A stretch of DNA of 64,000 nt from contig NZ_OY781106.1 of NCBI RefSeq assembly GCF_963676475.1, forward strand, positions 2,232,001-2,296,000. Reading direction: 5' to 3'. The notes beneath the pieces are model-generated. The model searched no databases, was not told where the DNA came from, and saw nothing but the letters and a program-made list of their open reading frames with translations. Made by a program: the position numbers and the translations under genes. Source of the DNA: an uncultured Celeribacter sp. GTDB lineage: Bacteria > Pseudomonadota > Alphaproteobacteria > Rhodobacterales > Rhodobacteraceae. Every line of letters begins with the position of its first letter. Position 1 is the stretch's first letter. Of the stretch, positions 1-6,957 are shown in pieces.

Positions 1-27
1 GCCCCCGCGAGAGGGCCGTTTCTTTTT
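1..27 (+). terminator. Possible terminator of a gene left of the window
   Basis: A GC-rich inverted repeat (gccc / gggc around a short loop) is followed by a T-rich run at 19-27. It looks like the end of a rho-independent terminator for a plus-strand gene upstream, but the left half of the stem may be cut off by the window edge. Confidence 0.3.
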
Positions 28-59
28 ACATCGAAGATGTCATGGGAAATCAGGTGGGA

Positions 60-650
60 TCAGTCCCAGAAGCCTTCGTCAACGCTTTCCATCGCCTCAA
101 GCTCTTCCTCATTGTAGCCGGTCACAGCCACATAGGTGTCGTTGTCGAGACGGGTCAGTGTCACGTTTTCCATCGGGATCATCACATGTTTGTCGCCGAT
201 GTCGAGGAAACCGCCAACTTCAGCGACGATGCCCTTCACCTGACCATTCATGTCGAGCACGATGTCTTCGATTTCACCAATCTCGTTCCAGTCTTCGCCG
301 ACTTCGGTCATGTTGGAGTCGAGTTCCCAGCCTTCATCATTGGCTTCGTCAGTGGTGTAGATCACGGAGTCGGTGATGTCGCGGGTGCGGATCAGCGGGT
401 GACCGTCATTCACATCGCCCATGTTGGCCATGTCAGCGGCGTCATCGGCGGCGTCAGCCGTTGCATCCATCGCATTGTCGGCAGCGGCTGCAGTCGCATC
501 GCCCGCATCTTCCATGGCGGCACCGGTCTGATCGGCTGCCTGCTCCATATGCGTGCCAGCTTCATCCATTTCAGCTTCGGCGTGATTGTCAGCAAAGGCG
601 ATGCCGGTGGCGGCGATCAGAGCGAGAGCGGATGTGGTAAAAAGTTTCAT
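60..650 (-). CDS. PRC-barrel domain protein, exported
   Basis: 196 residues. The start at 650 is chosen because ggagg lies just upstream and the protein then opens with a clean signal peptide (MKLFTTSALALIAATGIAFA, cleavage before DNHAE). A low-complexity Ala/Asp/Glu/Met segment follows (about 25-75), then a PRC-barrel-like domain. That domain includes 'IEDIVLDMNGQVKGIVAEVG' and 'KHVMIPMENVTL', the typical beta-barrel pattern of PRC proteins. Related roseobacter proteins are periplasmic or envelope-associated, and their ligand is generally unknown. It stands alone, with no co-oriented neighbour. The role is inferred only from the fold. Confidence 0.85.
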   Translation of the reverse strand: MKLFTTSALALIAATGIAFADNHAEAEMDEAGTHMEQAADQTGAAMEDAGDATAAAADNAMDATADAADDAADMANMGDVNDGHPLIRTRDITDSVIYTTDEANDEGWELDSNMTEVGEDWNEIGEIEDIVLDMNGQVKGIVAEVGGFLDIGDKHVMIPMENVTLTRLDNDTYVAVTGYNEEELEAMESVDEGFWD

Positions 651-871
651 ACTGTTCCTCCAGTGTCTTTTACATTCACCAACCCAATGCCTGAAAGCCC
701 TCATAAGTTCCTCCGTTTATTTGATAGTTTCCGCTTGCCTAAAATCCATTCCACCCTGCGCACGCGAACCGACGTTAAAGCCGCACCGGCCGAGCGGCCC
801 CATGAATTGGCTCATCCTTGGTTGGGTCTGTGCTGTCTCGCGCCCGCCAGACCGGTTTAAGGCGAAACGCT

Positions 872-1492
872 TTAGTGACAGCCCCCCGGCCCGCAGCTGT
901 CGCAGCTTTCACAGGCCCGCGCGCGGTCCTTCATTTCGATGAATTTTTCGTCCCAGGATTCGCCATCCCCAAAGGCGAGGAAATGTTGATATTGCTCGTG
1001 CCGGTCCGGCAAATTGCGCGCGTGTTTGATGGGGCACCAGTAATATTCCGTGCGCCCCGCCACCTCGCGGACATAGGCCAAAAGCCCGTTGCAATAGCCG
1101 CAATAGACGCAGTTCAGTTTCTGCATGAAGTTGAGATAGGTCAGCTTGTGCCGGTCGACGGCGATGTAGGTTTTGCGCTTCACCTTCGGGATGCCGTAGA
1201 CCGGAAAACAGATCGCTTGATAGACTGTCACGAACAGATCCATTAGCGCGAACGGAATGATCAAGCCGTAGATCACCGGCGCCGTGACGATCTCCCAAGG
1301 GCGTGCGCGGCGCAGAAAGACCGACCAGCGGACGCGCAAGGCACGGCCACGTTTGCGGGCCTCTTCCTCAAATACGACCCGCCCGTTCGAGAATCGGTAT
1401 TGAAACCGCTCCCGCGCCTCCTGGGCCTCTTTTTCGAGCTGAAGTTGCAAATCCCGCAGGCTTTCGCGGAGTTTTTCCACCGTGCTGTTCAT
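872..1492 (-). CDS. Hypothetical membrane-associated protein with Cys clusters
   Basis: 206 residues, not assigned to a named family. The N-terminus is a charged helix, probably coiled coil (1-55). One hydrophobic stretch (about 65-95) could be a membrane anchor or hairpin. The second half has C-x2-C-x2-C (CVYCGYC) followed about 22 residues later by another Cys before PIKHAR, and the C-terminus ends CESCDSCGPGGCH. The Cys pattern suggests metal or Fe-S binding; this is inference. The start is supported by ggaggcccgg directly upstream. It shares no operon with its neighbours. Confidence 0.75.
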   Translation of the reverse strand: MNSTVEKLRESLRDLQLQLEKEAQEARERFQYRFSNGRVVFEEEARKRGRALRVRWSVFLRRARPWEIVTAPVIYGLIIPFALMDLFVTVYQAICFPVYGIPKVKRKTYIAVDRHKLTYLNFMQKLNCVYCGYCNGLLAYVREVAGRTEYYWCPIKHARNLPDRHEQYQHFLAFGDGESWDEKFIEMKDRARACESCDSCGPGGCH

Positions 1493-1598
1493 CCGGGCCT
1501 CCAGCCACTGTTTTTCGCTTAGGGTAGAGCCTTCGCGCGGTCAGGCAAGCGTCCCGCCACCTCGTGGCTGTTTTTTACCCGAAACTGTTGCCGACACG

Positions 1599-1637
1599 AT
1601 GTTGCCGCTCACAATGTTGCCGCTCACAATGTTGCGG
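1599..1637. repeat. 15-bp tandem repeat, 2.6 copies
   Basis: The unit atgttgccgctcaca occurs at 1599-1613 and 1614-1628, and nine bases of a third copy follow. It lies in the 269-bp gap between two divergently oriented genes, upstream of the M50-like gene. It could be a replication-slippage tract; no function is visible. Confidence 0.8.
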
Positions 1638-1761
1638 CTGCGGAAACACTGCGTTGAACACCTCATGGATCGCACAGCCCCGTAGTGCGCGCCTCATTGT
1701 CGCCACATTTAAGACCCATCAAAACCTCAAATTCACATCAAACGCGCGGTCCGTCTCACCG

Positions 1762-2541
1762 ATGATCTTTCTGTTGCTCGCCCTTGCCCTCGGCCTCATG
1801 GCCCTGCCGCTTGTGACCAGCCCGGCCCCGACCGAGGGGCACATCCGGGCCAGCGGATTTAATGGCGTGGGCGTGCTCATTGGTTTTGTCATCACGGTCG
1901 CAGTCGCCACGCTGACCTCTCCGATGTTCGGGTTTGGCTTTGTCTTTGCGGTGCTTTTGCATGAGATTGGCTCGGCTCTGGCGGTGCGGATCATCGGCCA
2001 TGACGTGGCGCGCGTGCGTCTCATCCCCCTGCCCTTCATGGCCGCGCCCCGCTCAGACCGGCCTTTCGATCACGCGCTTGAGGAAAGCTTTGCTGCGCTC
2101 TATGCGCCCGCGCTTGCGATCCCGCCGATGCTCATCGGCTTTGGCCTGTTTCATGTGCTGGCCCCCATCGCGCCGGGGATTGCCAATGTGCTGCGCGTCA
2201 TGGCGATCATGCTGGGCACCTTCAATTTCCTGATGCTTCTGCCCTTTCTGCCCTTTGGTGGCGGGCGTGTGGTGCAAAGTGTCTCCGACGCCTTCTGGCC
2301 GCAACTGCGCACCTTCGTGACCCTCTTCATGAGCGCCGCCTTCGCCTCCGCAGCACTGCGCGATCAGTCCATCGCCATGGCGATCCTCGCCATCGCCGGG
2401 TTCCAAAGCCTCTTTCACCGCCGCCGTCCGGCGCAAGAACGCCTGACCCACAATCAGGCGCTTTTGGTGATGTCCTGTTACGCCTTTGTGCTCACGGTCC
2501 ATTTCACCGGCGGCTTCTGGCTTTTGGCCGGGTTGATCTGA
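1762..2541 (+). CDS. M50 (site-2 protease)-like membrane protein, degenerate active site
   Basis: 259 residues, largely hydrophobic with about six membrane segments. The reading frame extends upstream, but the ATG at 1762 begins directly with the first membrane helix; no strong ribosome site is visible. The layout matches M50 intramembrane metalloproteases: a segment with HEIGSA and a later segment NFLMLLPFLPFGGGRV, the position of the family's N-x2-P-x2-PLDGG motif. The second zinc His of HExxH is Ser here, and the Asp of the LDGG motif is Gly. Proteolysis is therefore doubtful. It could be a non-catalytic rhomboid/M50 relative with a binding role. Confidence 0.7.
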   Translation: MIFLLLALALGLMALPLVTSPAPTEGHIRASGFNGVGVLIGFVITVAVATLTSPMFGFGFVFAVLLHEIGSALAVRIIGHDVARVRLIPLPFMAAPRSDRPFDHALEESFAALYAPALAIPPMLIGFGLFHVLAPIAPGIANVLRVMAIMLGTFNFLMLLPFLPFGGGRVVQSVSDAFWPQLRTFVTLFMSAAFASAALRDQSIAMAILAIAGFQSLFHRRRPAQERLTHNQALLVMSCYAFVLTVHFTGGFWLLAGLI

Positions 2542-2608
2542 GTTGATCTGAGCCCCTTTTCTCTCCGCCCCTCTCATGACACTCTGTGCGCAAGCACAGG
2601 GGAAAATC

Positions 2609-3445
2609 ATGGTTCAGCACTTCACCACATCCGACGGGCTCAATCTGGCCTATGACGTTCAGGGCACGGGTGTGCCTGTGCTGTGTCTCGCGGGCCTCAC
2701 GCGCAACATGGACGATTTCGAACCGGTCGTTGAGCATTTTGCAGACCGGGCGCAGATCATCCGCCTCGACAGCCGAGGACGCGGGGCCTCCGATCATGAT
2801 CCGAATGTGATGAATTACACCATCCCGCAGGAAAGCGCCGATGCCCTTGCCCTGCTCGATCATCTCGGGATCGACAAGGCCGCCATCCTCGGCACCTCGC
2901 GCGGCGGGCTGATTGCCATGGCGCTGGCCGTGACGGCAAAGGCGCGGCTGTCGGGCGTCTTGCTCAATGACATCGGGCCGGAGATGGACCCGCAGGGCCT
3001 GTCGCATATCATGGATTACCTTGGCCGCCCCTCGGCCTATCGCAGCTTTGAGGACGCCGCCGACAAATTGCCGAAAGCCCTGGGCGCGCAATTCCCCAAT
3101 GTGAGCCACGCGCAATGGCTCACTTACGCGCGCCGCATATGGGAAGAGGGAGAAAACCGTCTGGAATTGCGCTATGACCCGCGCCTGCGCGAGGCGATCG
3201 AGGCGCAAAGCGTCACCGGAGCGCTCCCCGATCTCTGGCCGCTGTTCGAGGCCTTCGACGGGCTGCCCCTGGCGCTTCTCAGGGGCGAGAACTCCAATCT
3301 ACTGCCGCGCAGCACCTACGACGGAATGCAGCGCCGCCGCCCCGATATGATCGCCGCCGAAGTCAAGGATCGCGGCCATGTGCCCTTTCTCGACGAGCCG
3401 GAAAGCCTCGATGTGATCGCGCGGTTCCTTGAGGCCCTGTCATGA
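2609..3445 (+). CDS. Alpha/beta hydrolase
   Basis: 278 residues, a full-length alpha/beta-hydrolase. The nucleophile elbow GTSRGG has its Ser at about residue 97. DSRGRGASD is the oxyanion-side loop of the family, and the catalytic His is in DRGHVPFLDEPE. The start at 2609 follows cagggg at a good distance. It is the first gene of a tight run: its stop overlaps the next start by 4 nt (ATGA). The substrate cannot be read from the sequence. The neighbouring enol-lactonase-like enzyme suggests esters or lactones from aromatic or other small-molecule catabolism, which is inference. Confidence 0.85.
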   Translation: MVQHFTTSDGLNLAYDVQGTGVPVLCLAGLTRNMDDFEPVVEHFADRAQIIRLDSRGRGASDHDPNVMNYTIPQESADALALLDHLGIDKAAILGTSRGGLIAMALAVTAKARLSGVLLNDIGPEMDPQGLSHIMDYLGRPSAYRSFEDAADKLPKALGAQFPNVSHAQWLTYARRIWEEGENRLELRYDPRLREAIEAQSVTGALPDLWPLFEAFDGLPLALLRGENSNLLPRSTYDGMQRRRPDMIAAEVKDRGHVPFLDEPESLDVIARFLEALS

Positions 3446-4356
3446 AACTCGACATCGGAGAGCTGTCACTGAATGTCGAGGTGAGCGGGCCGGAAGACGG
3501 CGCGCCCGTGGTCTTTGCCCATGCCCTGGGGACCGATCTGCATCTCTGGGATGAGGTCTTGCCGCATCTGCCCGAAGGCTTGCGGCTCATTCGCTATGAC
3601 CTGCGCGGCCATGGCGGATCGGACGTACCCAAAGGCCCCTACGCGATGGGGACGCTGGTGCGCGATGCCGAACGGCTTTTGGACGCGCTCAAGGTGCAAG
3701 ACGCGGTGTTTGTCGGCATTTCCATCGGCGGGCTGATTGCGCAGGGGCTGGCGGTCAAGCGGCTCGATCAGGTGCGCGCGCTGGTGCTGTCGAACACGGC
3801 GGCGAAAATCGGCGTGCGCAGCGTCTGGGACAAACGCATCGCGGAAGTGCGCGCCAAAGGTATGGAGGCTCTTGTGGCCCCCACGATGGAGCGCTGGTTC
3901 GCCCCCGGATTTCGCAAGACGGAAGCCGCCAAGCGCTGGGGGCAGTCCATTTTGGACACCCCGTTTGAGGGCTATCTCGGCTGTGCCGCCGCCATTGCAG
4001 GCACGGATTTCTACACGCCGACCTCGGGGCTTCGGCTCGCCTGTCTGGGCATTGCGGGCGGCTATGACGGCTCGACGCCGCCCGATCTGGTGCAGGAAAC
4101 GCTGGGCGTCATTCCCGGCGCGCAGTTTAAATTGATGCGCCGGTCCGGCCATTTGCCGCCCGTCGATGCGCCCGAAGACTATGCCGCGATCCTGAGCCAG
4201 TTTCTCAGTGAGATCGCCCATGTCCGGCGTGATCCCAACCCGCATGATCATCTGCCGATGTTGAACAATCATCCTCACGATCATGGGCACCATCACCACG
4301 ATCATTCCCACAACCATTCACACGGTCATTCTCACGGCGAACATGACGATGGCTGA
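3442..4356 (+). CDS. Alpha/beta hydrolase, 3-oxoadipate enol-lactonase-like, with His-rich tail
   Basis: 304 residues. Residues 1-262 resemble PcaD (beta-ketoadipate enol-lactone hydrolase). The features are RYDLRGHGGSD, nucleophile Ser94 in GISIGG, the characteristic SNTAAKIG stretch, and the catalytic His in RRSGHLPPVD. The last 39 residues (266-304) carry 16 histidines alternating with Asp, Ser and Gly, a likely Zn/Ni/Cu-binding tail that ordinary PcaD lacks. No other pca genes are nearby, so the lactonase role is a family-level guess. It is translationally coupled at both ends: ATGA overlap upstream, and the next gene starts inside its last codons. Confidence 0.8.
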   Translation: MKLDIGELSLNVEVSGPEDGAPVVFAHALGTDLHLWDEVLPHLPEGLRLIRYDLRGHGGSDVPKGPYAMGTLVRDAERLLDALKVQDAVFVGISIGGLIAQGLAVKRLDQVRALVLSNTAAKIGVRSVWDKRIAEVRAKGMEALVAPTMERWFAPGFRKTEAAKRWGQSILDTPFEGYLGCAAAIAGTDFYTPTSGLRLACLGIAGGYDGSTPPDLVQETLGVIPGAQFKLMRRSGHLPPVDAPEDYAAILSQFLSEIAHVRRDPNPHDHLPMLNNHPHDHGHHHHDHSHNHSHGHSHGEHDDG

Positions 4357-5077
4357 TCCCACGATCCTTCTGGTCCACGGCTCCGCCCATGGCGCCTGGT
4401 GCTGGCGCGATCTGTTGCCAGAACTTGAAAGCCGGGGCCTCAAAGCCCGCGCGCTCGATCTACCGTCGCATGGCGAGAGCCTGACGGATTACACCGAAGT
4501 CACCTTGGAGCGTTACCGCGACGCAATTCTGGCCGACATCGCCAAACACGGCGGGCCGGTCGTCCTGGTCGGCCATTCCGCGGGCGGTTATCCGATCACG
4601 GCCGTGGCCGAGACAGCGCCGGAGAAAATCGCCGGTCTCGTCTATCTTTGCGCCTATGTCCCGCAAGACGGGATGAGCCTTGCGGACATACGCCGCAGCG
4701 CCGCTGAGCACCCCGTGCTCGCCCTGATCGAACGCACCGACGATGGCCGCGCCTTTCGGTTCAAAGCGACCGAGGGCGCAGAGGCACTTTATCATGATTG
4801 CCCCGACGAGGTCGCCGAATTCGCCAAGGCCCATCTCGGCCCGCAAGCCATCGCCCCGCAAGTTACGCCGCTCCATATCACCGCGGCCTCGACCGACCTG
4901 CCGCGTCACTATGTGATCTGCGACAACGACCGCGTCATCCCACCCGAGGAACAGCGCAAAATGGTCCAAGGCTGGCCCGAGGCTCACGTCCACCACCTGC
5001 CGTCGGGGCATTCGCCGTTTTTCTCGATGCCAGAACGGCTTGCGGATCTGCTGATAGGGATTGTGCAGCAACGGTGA
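4349..5077 (+). CDS. Alpha/beta hydrolase, esterase/hydroxynitrile-lyase-like
   Basis: 242 residues. The N-terminal LLVHGSAHGAWCW, DLPSHGES, nucleophile Ser78 in GHSAGG, CDNDRVIP (acid) and GHSPFFSMPERL (His) are typical of the Pir7b/methylesterase/hydroxynitrile-lyase branch. The in-frame ATGs are 4343 and 4349. 4349 is preferred because the only purine-rich site (ggcga, 4336-4340) is better spaced for it. The start overlaps the 3' end of the His-tail hydrolase by 8 nt, so the three hydrolases form one operon. The substrate is unknown. Confidence 0.8.
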   Translation: MADPTILLVHGSAHGAWCWRDLLPELESRGLKARALDLPSHGESLTDYTEVTLERYRDAILADIAKHGGPVVLVGHSAGGYPITAVAETAPEKIAGLVYLCAYVPQDGMSLADIRRSAAEHPVLALIERTDDGRAFRFKATEGAEALYHDCPDEVAEFAKAHLGPQAIAPQVTPLHITAASTDLPRHYVICDNDRVIPPEEQRKMVQGWPEAHVHHLPSGHSPFFSMPERLADLLIGIVQQR

Positions 5078-5122
5078 TGGACAGGGCGCGCTCTTGCGGC
5101 CACAAAGGCGGGGTTGTTTTGG

Positions 5123-6343
5123 ATGTCTCATATGCTCACCCGCCTGCCTGTTCTGTTCATCACCCTCACAGTTGTCATTGACGCCATCGGCATCGGGTTG
5201 ATTTTTCCCGTGATGCCCTCGCTCATCCGCGAGCTGACCGGGCGCGCGCTGGCCGATGCGGCGATCTGGGGCGGGGTTTTGGCGACGGGATTTGCCGTGA
5301 TGCAGTTTCTGTTCGGGCCTTTGGTGGGCAATCTGTCAGATCGTTTCGGACGCAAACCGATCCTTCTGACCGCGCTTTTCGTCATGATGCTCGATTATCT
5401 CGTCATGGCGGTCGCACCAACGATTTGGCTTTTGCTCATCGGGCGGTTGATCGCCGGGATCACCGCTGCCACGCCCGGCACGGCGGCCGCCTTTATGGCC
5501 GATATTTCTGCGCCCGAGGATCGCGAGCGCAATTTCGGATATATTTATGCCGCCTTCGGGCTGGGCTTTGCCTTTGGGCCTATGATCGGCGGGCTTTTGG
5601 CCGGGATCGACACCCGTGCGCCGTTCTATGCCGCAGCCGCCATTGCCGGGGCCAATATGTTGTTCGGTTTTTTCGTCATGCCCGAAAGCCTTGCGCCCGA
5701 AAAACGTCGCCGGTTCGATTGGCGCCGCGCCAATCCCTTTGGCGCCTTCCGCGCCATCGGCTCGCTCAAGGGCCTCACCGGGTTGCTCATCGTCTTCGGC
5801 CTCTACGAGCTGGCCTATTTCGTCTACCCGGCGGTCTGGGCGTTTTACACCGAGGAACGCTTTGGTTTCGACACAGTCGCCACCGGCATGACGCTCTTTG
5901 CCTTCGGCGTCTCTCTCGGGTTGGCGCAGGCGCTTTTGGTCGGCCCTCTGGTCAAACGCTTTGGCGCCTACCGCGTCGCCATGGCGGGGATCCTTCTGGA
6001 TGCGGTGGTGTTTTTGACCTTCGGCCTCACAACGAGCGTACCGATGGTCTGGATCATGTCCATTCTGTCTGGCATATCCGCAATTTCCATCCCCGCGCTC
6101 CAAGGCATGATGAGCCGCGCCACGCCAGACGATCAACAGGGCGAATTGCAGGGCGTCACCGGCTCCATCGCCGCGCTCGCCACCATCCTCAGCCCCTTGA
6201 TCATGACCGAAACCTTCGCGATCTTCTCGCGCCCCGGCACCGCGCATTACATGCCCGGCGCGCCATTTCTCTTGTCTCTGGTCATCGTCCTGATCGGCGG
6301 GCTGATCCTCTGGCGCTGGCATCGAAAACAGGTCTTTTCATAA
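5123..6343 (+). CDS. MFS exporter, TetA/TCR-like
   Basis: 406 residues with 12 predicted membrane helices. MFS motif A is clear (GNLSDRFGRKPILL, loop 2-3). The protein lines up with the tetracycline-efflux branch along its length: the GLIFPVMPSLIRELTG opening, TPGTAAAFMADIS and GFAFGPMIGG. The ATG at 5123 has gcgggg 9 nt upstream; a TTG at 5114 is less likely. It follows the hydrolase operon by 45 nt and may be co-transcribed. Many chromosomal TetA-like exporters in this group have no proven drug substrate, so resistance should not be assumed. Confidence 0.85.
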   Translation: MSHMLTRLPVLFITLTVVIDAIGIGLIFPVMPSLIRELTGRALADAAIWGGVLATGFAVMQFLFGPLVGNLSDRFGRKPILLTALFVMMLDYLVMAVAPTIWLLLIGRLIAGITAATPGTAAAFMADISAPEDRERNFGYIYAAFGLGFAFGPMIGGLLAGIDTRAPFYAAAAIAGANMLFGFFVMPESLAPEKRRRFDWRRANPFGAFRAIGSLKGLTGLLIVFGLYELAYFVYPAVWAFYTEERFGFDTVATGMTLFAFGVSLGLAQALLVGPLVKRFGAYRVAMAGILLDAVVFLTFGLTTSVPMVWIMSILSGISAISIPALQGMMSRATPDDQQGELQGVTGSIAALATILSPLIMTETFAIFSRPGTAHYMPGAPFLLSLVIVLIGGLILWRWHRKQVFS

Positions 6344-6437
6344 GCGGATTTCATCCCAGTTTTACCGAATTTGATCTGACACCACGCATCTCCGACAGAA
6401 TCTGTTATACTGTCGATCCATAAGAGGAGGAGACCTT

Positions 6438-6626
6438 ATGACACGCCATATGACAGACAGACCGCACCGCAAGTCCGAGTCCCGCCGTTTGGTACACTAT
6501 TTGAACCAAGACCGCGCCGCCGGGCGTTCCGGCATCTGGACCAAGATGGACCGCGAACGCCAAAGCCCGAAAGGCGCGGCCCGCGTCAAACAATTCCTGC
6601 GTATCGACCGGGGTATTTCCGCCTAA
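6438..6626 (+). CDS. Small basic hypothetical protein
   Basis: 62 residues, rich in Arg, Lys and Asp, with no membrane segment or Cys. A strong ribosome site (aagaggaggag) sits 7 nt before the ATG and a rho-independent terminator follows 25 nt after the stop, so this is a self-contained expressed unit. The charge (SESRRLVHYLNQDR, RVKQFLRIDR) would suit nucleic-acid or ribosome binding, but that is a guess. No family recognised. Confidence 0.7.
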   Translation: MTRHMTDRPHRKSESRRLVHYLNQDRAAGRSGIWTKMDRERQSPKGAARVKQFLRIDRGISA

Positions 6627-6650
6627 GTTGCCCCTTGGGTGTAAAGTCTC

Positions 6651-6676
6651 AGGCCCGCAGACATTGCGGGCCTTTT
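6651..6676 (+). terminator. Rho-independent terminator
   Basis: A perfect 9-bp stem (aggcccgca / tgcgggcct) with a 5-nt loop is followed by tttt. It ends the small basic-protein gene. Confidence 0.85.
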
Positions 6677-6957
6677 CCATGTAGCAAAGCGGTTTGCCAC
6701 TGCAAATCTCATTTGCAAAGCTACCCCAACTTATTGCTTTTGCAAAGAATGATTCAAAAATCTGTGCGCAATTTGCATATCGGGGTTGCCTCATCAGAAT
6801 GTGACTGGAAGCTCCCCGCAGATGGCGCGTAGATGCGAAAACCTTGGGAGACTCTGTGGGAGGGGGCAACCAAACCGCGTGATACGCGATCCCTCTCTTC
6901 CACGAAACGCCCCCCGCTTTTTCAGTCAGCGTTTTCATTCAGCCGGAGAGATATCTC
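6677..6957 (+). promoter_or_regulatory. Control region with repeated TTTGCAAA sites
   Basis: This gene-free stretch precedes the CoA-transferase. It contains TTTGCAAA at 6712-6719 and at 6739-6746, a perfect palindrome GCAAAT-CTC-ATTTGC at 6702-6716, a half-matching TTTGCCACTGCAAA at 6693-6706 and an ATTTGCAT near 6771. TTTGCAAA pairs are the recognised operator of ScfR-type acyl-CoA regulators (PccR of Rhodobacter sphaeroides, RamB of corynebacteria). Control of this acetate/propionate enzyme by such a regulator is inferred from the sites; no regulator gene lies nearby. Confidence 0.6.

Noticed and set aside
5123..6343. Tetracycline-resistance determinant
   Set aside because: The protein is TetA-like by family, but there is no TetR-type repressor and no mobile context; calling it a resistance gene is not supported.
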